The position numbers and the translations under genes are program-made. A model generated the notes under the pieces. The model was not told the origin of the DNA. It searched no databases and saw only the letters and a list, made by a program, of their open reading frames with translations. This document shows positions 46,218-54,342 of a DNA stretch of 64,000 bases, one piece after another (positions within the stretch are counted from its first letter, which is position 1; every line of letters begins with the position of its first letter). Origin of the DNA: Phycisphaerales bacterium (GTDB lineage: Bacteria; Planctomycetota; Phycisphaerae; Phycisphaerales; UBA1924). The stretch is taken from the NCBI GenBank assembly GCA_040217175.1, contig JAVJNT010000002.1, forward strand, positions 124,001 to 188,000, read 5' to 3'.

Positions 46218-46436
46218 ATGCCAAGCGTGACAGAAAAACTCCGCGACGCTCTGGAACACTGCGGCCAGACGCGGTACGCGGTGAGCAAGGCGACGGGCAT
46301 CCCGCAATCGACCCTGAGCCGGTTCGTGGCCGAGGGGCGGGCGCTGCGGGGCGACAACATCGACGTACTCGCCGACTACCTGGACCTGCAACTGGTGGCC
46401 AAGGCGAGCAAGCGGAAGGGGGCCAAGCGTGGCTAA
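46218..46436 (+). CDS. XRE/Cro-CI family repressor
   Basis: A 72-residue protein consisting of one helix-turn-helix domain: MPSVTEKLRDALEHCGQTRY, AVSKATGIPQSTLSRFVAEG, then RALRGDNIDVLADYLDLQLV. The ATG at 46218 coincides with the predicted transcription start. Upstream in-frame sequence crosses the promoter and is not coding. It overlaps the integrase start by eight bases, so the two are co-expressed. By position it is the likely regulator of the element's early operon and of its own promoter. Confidence 0.85.
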   Translation: MPSVTEKLRDALEHCGQTRYAVSKATGIPQSTLSRFVAEGRALRGDNIDVLADYLDLQLVAKASKRKGAKRG

Positions 46437-47769
46437 GCAACGGAGCCGGGGCACGGGGAGCATTTTCAAGCGTGGCGGTCGCGGTTCGTGGATTGCCGTC
46501 TACACCGACGCGGACGGACGCCGGCGCGAGCGGAGTACGCGGACGACGGACAAGGGCGCGGCCGAGCGCATCCTGAGCAAGCTGGTGGCCGATGCCGCCC
46601 TGCGGCGAGACGGGGTGATCGACGCCCGGCAGGACCGGTTCATCGCTGAGAGCCGCAAGCCGCTGGCCCGGCACGTTGCCGAGTACCTGGACCACTGCCG
46701 CCACGCGGGCCACGCCGAGAAGGCCATCGACAACAAGCAACGCCACCTAGGCCGGTTGGTAGAGAGCCTGGACGACGGCCGATTGTCCGACCTGACAGCC
46801 GATGCCCTGGAGCGGTACCTGCGCCGGCTACGCGACAAGGGCCAGAGCGCCCGCACCTGGAACCTTGGCCGGCAAGTGGCGGTGGCGTTCGCGTCCTGGT
46901 GCGTGAAGCAAGGCCGGCTGGAATCCAACCCACTGTCGGTGGTGCCGAAGTTGAACGAACAACGGGACCGCCGGCGCGTACGTCGGACACTGACCGACGC
47001 GGAGTTGGCCCGGCTGATCGACGTGGCACGCAAGCGTGGCCGCGAGGCGTGGTATCTGGCGTGCGCCTTCGCCGGTACGCGAAAAGGCGACCTGCAACGG
47101 CTGACGTGGGCTGACGTGGACTTCGCCGACGCCACGCTGACGGTCCGTGAGGGGAAGGCCAAGCGGATCGACACCCTGCCCATGCATCCCCAGTTGGCCG
47201 ACGCCCTGCGCCGGCGCTTGGCCGAACGTCCTGCCGTTGGTTCGGCCCGCGTGTTTCCTGAGACGGTAACGGACCTGACGCGGCGCAAGGACTTCGAGCG
47301 GGCCGGCATCCCCCTGGTGGACGACGACGGCCGCGTGGCCGACCTGCACGCCCTGCGGACAACGCTGGGCACGCAACTGGCCCGAGCGGGCGTGACGCCC
47401 CAAGTGGCCCAACGGATGATGCGGCACTCGGACTACCGGACGACGCTGAGCCACTACACGGTGCTGGGGCTGGCCGACACGGCCGGCGCGGTTGCCGCGC
47501 TGCCCTGCATCGGCACGCCCGACGCAAGGCAAGCCACGGGCACCACGGACGCCCGGCCCGAGAACGAACCCCCGCGCATACACCAGCGCATGCAAGGCCA
47601 GAGCGGGCAATCAGTGGCGCAACGGGGCACTTCGAGCGGGCACGGCCCGAGCGTGGCAGGGGCCATAAACACCGACGAAAACAGCGTTTCCAGCGTTGTA
47701 GGGGGAATGGAGCGGAGGCGACTCGAACGCCCAACTTCCAGCTTGCAAAGCTGGCACTCTACCAGTTGA
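46429..47769 (+). CDS. int: Tyrosine recombinase/integrase with C-terminus spanning the att core
   Basis: A 446-residue site-specific recombinase, GTG start with AAGGGGG upstream. It has an AP2-like N-terminus (GTGSIFKRGGRGSWIAVYTD), a SAM-like core-binding domain (LARHVAEYLDHCRHAGHAEK) and a catalytic domain. The catalytic residues are Arg218 (CAFAGTRKGDLQRL), Lys243/245, His307 and Arg310 (LHALRTTLGTQL), His333 and the nucleophile Tyr343 (RTTLSHYTVL). About 100 residues follow Tyr343. From residue 427 (MERRRLERPTSSLQSW) the coding sequence lies within the 51-bp repeat, antisense to the tRNA, and the last four residues (HSTS) come from host tRNA DNA. The unintegrated circle would encode a different 68-residue ending. 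Confidence 0.92.
   Translation: MAKQRSRGTGSIFKRGGRGSWIAVYTDADGRRRERSTRTTDKGAAERILSKLVADAALRRDGVIDARQDRFIAESRKPLARHVAEYLDHCRHAGHAEKAIDNKQRHLGRLVESLDDGRLSDLTADALERYLRRLRDKGQSARTWNLGRQVAVAFASWCVKQGRLESNPLSVVPKLNEQRDRRRVRRTLTDAELARLIDVARKRGREAWYLACAFAGTRKGDLQRLTWADVDFADATLTVREGKAKRIDTLPMHPQLADALRRRLAERPAVGSARVFPETVTDLTRRKDFERAGIPLVDDDGRVADLHALRTTLGTQLARAGVTPQVAQRMMRHSDYRTTLSHYTVLGLADTAGAVAALPCIGTPDARQATGTTDARPENEPPRIHQRMQGQSGQSVAQRGTSSGHGPSVAGAINTDENSVSSVVGGMERRRLERPTSSLQSWHSTS
47706..47756. repeat. Right attachment site (attR) inside tRNA-Ala
   Basis: A 51-base copy identical to 42764-42814. It supplies the 3' half of the intact tRNA gene, so integration leaves the tRNA functional. Confidence 0.93.
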
Positions 47770-47780
47770 GTTACCGCCCC
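47708..47780 (-). tRNA. tRNA-Ala(UGC)
   Basis: A 73-base cloverleaf on the minus strand. The acceptor strands GGGGCGG and CCGCTCC pair fully and include the G3-U70 wobble that identifies alanine tRNAs. The anticodon stem CCAGC/GCTGG encloses TTTGCAA with anticodon TGC. The T loop is GTTCGAGTC and the discriminator base is A. The CCA end is not encoded. It is the integration target of the adjacent element. Confidence 0.96.
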
Positions 47781-47891
47781 TGGTGGGCCCATGGTATGCG
47801 CTTCTCGGACGCGGTCTTGCCCGCACAACCCTTCGCAACGCGTGTTGCCCGCCTCTCCGGTCGATAGGCCCGCCGAAGGGAGGGCTCGCCG

Positions 47892-49175
47892 ATGGTTCGA
47901 TCGGGATGGGCGGGGGCGTGTGCCGTGCTGGCGGCGTGGCTGGCGTGCGCGGTCGGCGTTGCCGCCGATCCACAAGAGGACTTCGAAGCGGGCCAGCAGG
48001 CCGAACTCGAGGGTCGATACCGCGAGGCGTTCGATGCGTACCTGCGGGCCTGGACCGATCCAATGCTGCGCATGGAGTCGGCGCGGCGAGCCCGATCGCT
48101 GGAGCGCATCGCCCGCGTGTCATCGGACGACGATGCGGCAGCCGTTGATCGCTTGCGCGAGCGGGTCGGTCCCGGTTTCCGGACGTACCGCTCGCGGTCG
48201 TACTACGTGCTGAGCGACGCGGACGATGAGTGGACGCGGTCGCGCATCACGCTCCTGGAACGAGCCCGCGAGCAGTACTTCCGTGAATTCGATCGGCTGT
48301 CCGTGCCGGTACACCCCCACCCCCACCGGCTGGTGTGCGTGTTCTTCGGTGAGCACGGCGACTACCTCGGGTTTGCGAGAGAACACGATGGCTTCGATGC
48401 GGGCTGGACCGCCGGCTACTACAGCATGGCCCACAACGCCATCGTCATCCACGACGACCGCACGTCGCCCAGCCTGTACCGCGTCAACCGACAGCTCCAG
48501 GGCTTTCAGGACCGTGCCGACCTGCTCGTCGGTCGAGCCGAAGACGCGGAGGCCCAGGGCGAGACCGAGCAAGCCGGGTTGTTGCGCGATGCGGCGGCCG
48601 ACCTCGAAGCGCACATCGCCAGCGAGCGGGCGCGCATCGAAACGCAGGTGCTGCGGTTCGGCGTGGCGAAGGTGTTGCACGAGGCCATCCACCTGCTCGC
48701 GTTCAACACGGGCCTGCAGCGGCGGGGCTCGGAGTACCCGTTGTGGGTCAGCGAAGGGCTGGCGTCGAGCTTCGAGTCTCACAGCATCGACGGCCAGTTT
48801 GGATTCGCGTTCGAGTACGAGCCGCGGGAGTTGGAGCTGATGTCGCTGGCAGCCGCCGGCACCGTGCCCGAACTCACGGACGTGGTGACGCTGGACGACA
48901 ACACGGGGCTGCGGATCGACACGGCCCGGCCGCTGTACGCGGTGTCGTATGGGCTGTTCAAGGAGTTGCACCGCACGAACCGCGAGGAGCTGGCCGCCTA
49001 TCTCATGGAGCTGGCCGACCTTCCCCGCGGGCCGCAGACGGCCGAGCAGCACCTCGAACGGTTCGAGCGGCACTTCGGCGATGCGAGCACGCTCGAGAAC
49101 CGGGTGAACCGGCGCTGGGCGGCTGCCGCCCGAGAGCGCGAGCAGGCCGAGGCGGTGCGGTCGGCCCGTCGCTAG
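47892..49175 (+). CDS. Exported DUF1570-like protein with HExxH motif
   Basis: A 427-residue protein with signal peptide (MVRSGWAGACAVLAAWLACA, then VGVAA). It has a TPR-like opening (FEAGQQAELEGRYREAFDAY), then a segment RSYYVLSDADDEWTRSRITL and VCVFFGEHGDYLGFAREHDG. This fits the planctomycete DUF1570 proteins. The metallopeptidase-like motif KVLHEAIHLLAFNTG is followed 20 residues later by YPLWVSEGLASSFE, so the HExxH plus downstream Glu of gluzincin peptidases is present. A zinc peptidase outside the cytoplasm is likely. The substrate is unknown. It is the first host gene to the right of the integrated element. Confidence 0.82.
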   Translation: MVRSGWAGACAVLAAWLACAVGVAADPQEDFEAGQQAELEGRYREAFDAYLRAWTDPMLRMESARRARSLERIARVSSDDDAAAVDRLRERVGPGFRTYRSRSYYVLSDADDEWTRSRITLLERAREQYFREFDRLSVPVHPHPHRLVCVFFGEHGDYLGFAREHDGFDAGWTAGYYSMAHNAIVIHDDRTSPSLYRVNRQLQGFQDRADLLVGRAEDAEAQGETEQAGLLRDAAADLEAHIASERARIETQVLRFGVAKVLHEAIHLLAFNTGLQRRGSEYPLWVSEGLASSFESHSIDGQFGFAFEYEPRELELMSLAAAGTVPELTDVVTLDDNTGLRIDTARPLYAVSYGLFKELHRTNREELAAYLMELADLPRGPQTAEQHLERFERHFGDASTLENRVNRRWAAAAREREQAEAVRSARR

Positions 49176-49390
49176 GGCGGTCGGCACGCGAGGCGTCCGA
49201 ACAATGCCACAACAGATGCCTGGCCCGCGCGGGCGTTGTCGCGCGACGGGCGGCTAGACCTCGCGCATCGGACGCTGTAATCTGTAGCGAACGGGGCACT
49301 TGCGGCTAGAAGGAGCCGGCGGGTGCGGCGTCGATTCGACCCCAAAGCACGCATCACGGGCCGTCGGTCCCTCAACATCAGGAGAGCAGC

Positions 49391-52300
49391 ATGCCAGCGT
49401 TGGACCACACGGGAAGGTGCCGCGTTTCGGCGGCGTTGGCGATGGCCCTCGCGGCCGGCACGTCTTTGCAGATGGCCTGTGCAAGCGACTCGGCCCCGAC
49501 GGCCGAGCCGGCGACCACGATGACACGATTCACGGACGAGGGCGAGCGCGGCGCGGCCGCCTCCGCGGCGTGGATGGCCCAGCAGGCCAGGGTCGGCTAT
49601 CCGCGGATGCCCAGCCTGAGCCCGGACGGCTCGAAGATCGTGTTCACGTGGGCGGGCGACCTGTGGGCGGTGTCGCGCGATGGCGGCATTGCCTCTCGTC
49701 TCACCACGCATCCGGCCGACGACCTGCGCAGCGCCTTCAGCCCCGACGGCTCGACGCTCGTGTTCGAATCGACGCGTGACGGCAGCCGCAACCTGTACGC
49801 GATGCCGATCTCGAGCGAGGACGGCCGCGTGGTGGGCGGCGCCGTCCGCCGGCTGACGCTGAGCGATCGTTCGCTGACGCTCTCGGGCTTCGCGGCCGAT
49901 GGCCAGTCGGTCCTGGTGCACGCGAACCTCAAGCCCAGCATGTACCGCGGCGTGAACATGTGGTCGGTGCCGCTCGAGGGCGGGCCGATCGAGTCGCTGA
50001 CCGACGCGTTTGGGCTGATGCCCAGGATGTCGGCAGACGGATCGACCGTGCTCTTCACGCGTCAGCGCGACTTGTACGACCGCCCCGCCTACCAGGGACC
50101 GGCTGCCGGCAACGTGTGGGCGATGGACACGCAGACGGGCCGGTTCACGCAGCTCACGGCGTTCGACGGCAACGACGCCAACGGCTTCGCGCTGCCAGAC
50201 GGCTCGGTGGTCTACACGTCGAGCCGGCACGGGCAGAACAACCTGTGGCACATTCCCGCGGGCCAGACCGACGCCGTCGGGCCGCGCCGGCTGACGGACT
50301 TCGCACCCGAGGAAGGCGAGCACACGATCGCACACGGCGTGCACGACCTGAACGTCTCGAACGACGGCTCGACCGCAACGTTTCTCGTGTGGGACACGCT
50401 CTACACGCTCGATCTGACCCAGCGGGGCGCCGAGCCCAGGGCCATCGAGGTCTACGCCTCGGGCGACTCCCAGACGCTCGACACACGGCTGGAGACGCTC
50501 GACCGCCAGGTGAGCGAGGCGGCCCTGAGCCCGGACGGCAAGACGCTTGCCGTCGTGGCACGCGGCGAGGTGTTCATTCGCAATACCGAGGACGACCGCC
50601 CGACGCGGCGGGTGACCTTTACCAGCGGACGTGAGCAGGACCTGGCCTGGAGCCCCGACAACCAGTACCTCTACTTCGCGAGCGACGAAGAGGGCGAGTT
50701 CGCGATCTACCGCGCGACGGTGAGCCTCTCGCGCGAAGACCTGATGCCCGAGGAAGAGGAAGAAGTCGTCGAGGAGGCGGACGAGGCAGTCGACGAGACC
50801 GCCGACGAGGCGACCGAGGAAGAGACCGAAGACGGCGCCGAGGACGAAGACGCCTCGCAGGAAGCCGACGAAGACGAAGCCACCGAGGAAGATGAAGCCG
50901 ACGAGGACAAGATCGACTTCGGCAAGCGCTGGTCCGAAGGACTTCGGTTCGAGGTCGAGCCGTTCATCGACGGCGGCGAGCGGACCGTGCGGCCCATGCC
51001 GTCGCCCGACGGCTACCGCCTGCTGTACGTCCGCGAGCGGGGCGACCTGTGGCACCGCGACCTGGCCTCGGGCGAGGACACTCTGGTGTTCGAGAGCTGG
51101 AACGAGCCGGGCGTGCAGTGGGCTTCGGACAGCCGGCACATCGTCTACCAGGTTGCCGATCTGGACTTCAACTCCGACGTCTGGCTGCTCGACCTCGACG
51201 GTGAGAGCGGCGAGCCGGTAAACATCACGCGGCACCCGGACATCGATACGTCGCCTCAGTTGAGCCACGACGGCAAGATGCTCGTGTTCCTGAGCGATCG
51301 TGCTGGTAATAACTGGTCGTACGACGTGTACGGCGTGATGCTCGACCGCACGCTGGAGGGCAAGACCGACTACGAGTTGGCCGAGTACTTCAAGGACGCG
51401 GCCAAGGCCGTCGGCAAGGCTGGCGCGATCGACACGCCCGACATGACCGAGCCGCCGGAAGAGCGCGAAGCGCTGGAGTTCGACGTCGACGACGCGTGGA
51501 AGCGCGTGCGTCGGCTGACCCGGGTGGACGGCGCCAGCGACCTGGCGCTCACGCCCGGCGGCGACCGCGTGCTCTTCAGCACCAGCATCGACGGCAGCAC
51601 GAGCCTGTACTCGGTCGACTACCGGGGCCGCGATCGCAAGACCGTGCAGAGCGGCGGCGTCTCGCAGGTCCGCGTGACGGCCGACGGCTCGAAGGCCTTG
51701 TTCATCCGCGGCGGCCAGGCGGCGACGGCCAAGCCCTCGGGTGGCAGCGCCAACACGCTGGGCATCGACGCGACCGTGCGCATCGACGTGGCGGCCGAGC
51801 AGGCCCAGAAGTTCCGCGATGCGGCCAACATGCTGGGCCGCGAGTTCTACCACCCGACCATGAAGGGCCTGGACTGGGACGCCCTGACCGAACGTTATCT
51901 CCAACTGGCACGCGTGACGCGCACGCCCAGCGAGTTCTACCAGGTCGCACGCCTCATGATGGGCGAGTTGAACGGCTCGCACCTGGGCATCTGGGGCGGC
52001 ACGCAGCCCTACAGCGCGCCGTCGATCCGCACGGGCTACCTTGGCATCGATGCCGTGCCCGTCGACGGGGGCTACGAGGTGGCGAATGTGCTGCCCGAGG
52101 GACCGGCGTCCCGCGACACGAGCCGCCTGCACGTGGGCGACGTCATCACGGCCATCAACGGCGCACCCCTGGCGCCCGGCGGCGGCATGCCGACGATGGA
52201 CCTCGGCGAGGCGATGGCTGGGACGTCGGGCCAGGAGACGCTGCTCGACATCGTGCCTGCCGATCCGGAGTCTTCCGCATACGTGCTGATCGTGCCGACG

Positions 52301-52960
52301 TCGTCGGGCGGCGACAGCAACCTGCGGTACGAGGACGGCGTGCGCCATCGCCGGGCCAAGGTCGAAGAGCTCTCGAACGGGCGCGTTGGCTACCTTCACA
52401 TCCGCGGCATGAACGAGCCGTCGCTGCGGGACTTCGAGCGAGACCTGTTCGCGGCGGCCAACGGTAAGGACGGCCTGCTTATCGACGTGCGCGACAACGG
52501 CGGCGGCTGGACGACCGACATCCTGCTCAGCTCGCTGACGGCGCCGCGGCACGCGTACACCATCCCGCGCGGCGCCGACCCGGACTCGGTGCCCGAAGAC
52601 GCGTACCCGCGTGACCGCCGGCTCATCTACGGCTACTCGCGCCCGATCGCGGTCTTGTGCAACGAGAACTCGTACTCGAATGCCGAGATCTTCTCGCACG
52701 CCATCAAGACCACGGGCCGCGGGCCGTTGGTTGGCCAGCAGACCTACGGCGCTGTCATCTCGACCGGCTCGTACCGGTTGATCGACGGCACGACCGTTCG
52801 GCGGCCGTTCCGCGGTTGGTACCTGCCCGACGGCACCGACATGGAGAACAACGGCGCCATGCCGGACGTGGTCGTGCTCGTCGACCCGGGCGACGAGGTC
52901 GAGGGCGTCGACCCGCAGCTCGAGGCGGGCGTCCGTGCGGTCATGGAAGAGATGGAGTAG
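49391..52960 (+). CDS. Tricorn-type protease (beta-propeller, PDZ, S41 peptidase)
   Basis: A 1189-residue exported protease; AGGAG lies seven bases before the ATG. An N-terminal hydrophobic segment ends near MACASDS and could be a signal or lipoprotein peptide. The propeller repeats include PSLSPDGSKIVFTWAGDLWA and SAFSPDGSTLVFESTRDGSR. An extremely acidic insert follows at about 452-510, then a second set of propeller blades. The C-terminal core domain comes next, with PDZ (GYLGIDAVPVDGGYEVANVL) and the S41 active-site region NENSYSNAEIFSHAIKTTGR, in which the Ser of SNAE is the nucleophile. Tricorn degrades peptides released by larger proteases. A terminator follows. Confidence 0.9.
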   Translation: MPALDHTGRCRVSAALAMALAAGTSLQMACASDSAPTAEPATTMTRFTDEGERGAAASAAWMAQQARVGYPRMPSLSPDGSKIVFTWAGDLWAVSRDGGIASRLTTHPADDLRSAFSPDGSTLVFESTRDGSRNLYAMPISSEDGRVVGGAVRRLTLSDRSLTLSGFAADGQSVLVHANLKPSMYRGVNMWSVPLEGGPIESLTDAFGLMPRMSADGSTVLFTRQRDLYDRPAYQGPAAGNVWAMDTQTGRFTQLTAFDGNDANGFALPDGSVVYTSSRHGQNNLWHIPAGQTDAVGPRRLTDFAPEEGEHTIAHGVHDLNVSNDGSTATFLVWDTLYTLDLTQRGAEPRAIEVYASGDSQTLDTRLETLDRQVSEAALSPDGKTLAVVARGEVFIRNTEDDRPTRRVTFTSGREQDLAWSPDNQYLYFASDEEGEFAIYRATVSLSREDLMPEEEEEVVEEADEAVDETADEATEEETEDGAEDEDASQEADEDEATEEDEADEDKIDFGKRWSEGLRFEVEPFIDGGERTVRPMPSPDGYRLLYVRERGDLWHRDLASGEDTLVFESWNEPGVQWASDSRHIVYQVADLDFNSDVWLLDLDGESGEPVNITRHPDIDTSPQLSHDGKMLVFLSDRAGNNWSYDVYGVMLDRTLEGKTDYELAEYFKDAAKAVGKAGAIDTPDMTEPPEEREALEFDVDDAWKRVRRLTRVDGASDLALTPGGDRVLFSTSIDGSTSLYSVDYRGRDRKTVQSGGVSQVRVTADGSKALFIRGGQAATAKPSGGSANTLGIDATVRIDVAAEQAQKFRDAANMLGREFYHPTMKGLDWDALTERYLQLARVTRTPSEFYQVARLMMGELNGSHLGIWGGTQPYSAPSIRTGYLGIDAVPVDGGYEVANVLPEGPASRDTSRLHVGDVITAINGAPLAPGGGMPTMDLGEAMAGTSGQETLLDIVPADPESSAYVLIVPTSSGGDSNLRYEDGVRHRRAKVEELSNGRVGYLHIRGMNEPSLRDFERDLFAAANGKDGLLIDVRDNGGGWTTDILLSSLTAPRHAYTIPRGADPDSVPEDAYPRDRRLIYGYSRPIAVLCNENSYSNAEIFSHAIKTTGRGPLVGQQTYGAVISTGSYRLIDGTTVRRPFRGWYLPDGTDMENNGAMPDVVVLVDPGDEVEGVDPQLEAGVRAVMEEME

Positions 52961-53008
52961 GTCCGCCGACAATTACACGGCGGCCGGGCGCTTGCCCAGC
53001 CGGCACAG

Positions 53009-53040
53009 ACGGACGCCTCATGGGCGTCCGTTTCGTTTTT
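53009..53040 (+). terminator. Rho-independent terminator after the tricorn-type gene
   Basis: A perfect nine-base-pair stem (ACGGACGCC / GGCGTCCGT) has a five-base loop and is followed by TTCGTTTTT. It is 48 bases after the stop. Confidence 0.85.
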
Positions 53041-53095
53041 GCGGCCCGATGAATCCGCGCGATGGCCGATAGCCACGGCGAGGAGTGCGCTGGCT

Positions 53096-53800
53096 ATGGC
53101 AGGAGAATCGACCATCGTTCGGTCCGCCATGGGCGTGTGGCTGCTGGCCGTGCTCGGTGCAGCGGCGACGGCGCATTGGCTGCTGCCGTACGACCCGCAG
53201 GCCGGCCTCTTCGCGCTGGGGCTGCTCTGCATGGCCTACACCCTTGCGGCTTTCGGGCTGGCACGCAGGCAGGCCGGCTTGACCGCGCTCCTGCCCCTGG
53301 CGTGGCTGGCGGGTTTCGGCATGTGGCTGCCCATCGGCGAAGACTTCGGCGCGGGGACCATGTCGCCGATCCTGAGCAGCTGGGGCGTGTCGGCAACGAT
53401 GGTCGAATCCCTGGCTTATGCGCTGGTTCTGGTCGTGGGAGGCGTGGCGACGAGCGCCATGTTGTACCTTGGCACGGCCTCGGCGTCGGTGTTCTGGCAT
53501 GTGCTGGTGCTGACCATGCTCGTTGCCGGCGCCTCGCTCTCGCACGACGACACGCCGACGACCACGTTCGCCGCCATCATTGCGTGGCACGCGGGCGCGG
53601 CCGGCTCGCTCATGCGATGGGCGTCACACACCGCGTGGGCCGTGAGGCAGGGCGTCTGCGCCCGGTGCAGCGAGGACGTGCGCGGCGTGAACGGCAGCTC
53701 GTGCCCGAGCTGCAAGGCGCCGCTGATGTATACGCCACCGCCGCGCCTCGCCGCCCCGGGCACCGGGCCCGCGACGCCTCGCAAGGACGAGGCCGCCTAG
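53096..53800 (+). CDS. Membrane protein with C-terminal zinc ribbon
   Basis: A 234-residue protein from the ATG at 53096 (MAGESTIVRSAMG), with GGAG 11 bases upstream. Five to six hydrophobic helices (VWLLAVLGAAATAHWLLPY, LFALGLLCMAYTLAAFGLA, TALLPLAWLAGFGMWLPIG, LAYALVLVVGGVATSAMLYL, VFWHVLVLTMLVAGASLS) are followed by a soluble tail. The tail has two CxxC pairs, CARCSEDVRGVNGSSCPSC, which form a zinc ribbon on the cytoplasmic side. I recognise no family. The C-terminal 25 residues are Pro-rich. It ends convergently with, and four bases into, the HEVGHH gene. Confidence 0.7.
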   Translation: MAGESTIVRSAMGVWLLAVLGAAATAHWLLPYDPQAGLFALGLLCMAYTLAAFGLARRQAGLTALLPLAWLAGFGMWLPIGEDFGAGTMSPILSSWGVSATMVESLAYALVLVVGGVATSAMLYLGTASASVFWHVLVLTMLVAGASLSHDDTPTTTFAAIIAWHAGAAGSLMRWASHTAWAVRQGVCARCSEDVRGVNGSSCPSCKAPLMYTPPPRLAAPGTGPATPRKDEAA

Positions 53801-54342
53801 GCCACCGTCCGATCCTCGAGGTACGGGATGGGCGTGACCGGGCCGCTGCCCACGTAGGGCGTCAGTTCGACCGGAAGCGCTTTCAGCCCGCGACGGCGCG
53901 CCTTGGCGACCGCGTACCGCAGCGCCTCGTCGATGCGCTGGTGCACCTTGGGCGTGATGTTCAGCCCGTGGGCGTGCATCTGCTGCAGCGAGAAGAGCCA
54001 CGCGTGGTACTCTTCGAGGCAGCGCGGCTTGTAGGCGCCAAGGCCGATGGCGTGGTGCCCGACCTCGTGCAGGAACACCGCCGCCGAGATGGGGCCGCGC
54101 GGCCGGGGGCTTTCGATGAGCCGCGAGATCGTGCCGTCGGCGTAGTGCACCTCCCACGCCACACCGCTGGTGCTGCTACGCCACTTGCGTACGCGGATGT
54201 CGTACTGCGCGAGCATCTGCCGGGCCACGGCCTCGTAGCGATCCGCCGCGGGCGTGCGCCGCCTGGGTGGCGCGGCGACCCGCACCGGGCGCGGCGGCGC
54301 GGGCGGCTTCCTCCTGGGGATCAGGTCCCAGAGCGTGCGCAT
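53797..54342 (-). CDS. Small protein with HEVGHH metallopeptidase-like motif
   Basis: A 181-residue protein. The start is the ATG of MRTLWDLIPRRKPPAPPRPV, 22 bases inside the end of fmt. After a Pro/Arg-rich N-terminus comes YEAVARQMLAQYDIRVRKWR. Then AAVFLHEVGHHAIGLGAYKP provides an HExxH zinc motif, with CLEEYHAWLFSLQQMHAHGL after it, where Glu residues could complete a zinc site. It may be a small metallopeptidase or a catalytically inert relative. No signal peptide, so probably cytoplasmic. It forms the end of a def-fmt-this unit, but a link to N-formyl-methionine processing is speculation from position. Confidence 0.68.
   Translation of the reverse strand: MRTLWDLIPRRKPPAPPRPVRVAAPPRRRTPAADRYEAVARQMLAQYDIRVRKWRSSTSGVAWEVHYADGTISRLIESPRPRGPISAAVFLHEVGHHAIGLGAYKPRCLEEYHAWLFSLQQMHAHGLNITPKVHQRIDEALRYAVAKARRRGLKALPVELTPYVGSGPVTPIPYLEDRTVA

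Larger units (their letters stand above)
42764..47756. mobile_element. Integrative element in tRNA-Ala(UGC), bounded by 51-bp direct repeats
   Basis: Two identical 51-base sequences (42764-42814 and 47706-47756) flank 4.9 kb. The right copy is part of an intact tRNA-Ala gene. The left copy is the displaced 3' end of the original gene. Inside are an excisionase-like HTH protein, a probable winged-helix protein, a primase-ATPase, a small membrane protein (minus strand), an XRE repressor and a tyrosine integrase next to the tRNA. There are no capsid, terminase, conjugation or obvious cargo genes. The content suits a phage satellite or a small integrative plasmid. Gene overlaps (ATGA) show a compact early operon 43296-45927. 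Confidence 0.9.

Noticed and set aside
49172-52972. A 1266-codon minus-strand frame opposite the tricorn-type gene
   Set aside because: Pure antisense shadow: the plus strand encodes a complete protease with AGGAG, propeller and active-site motifs.
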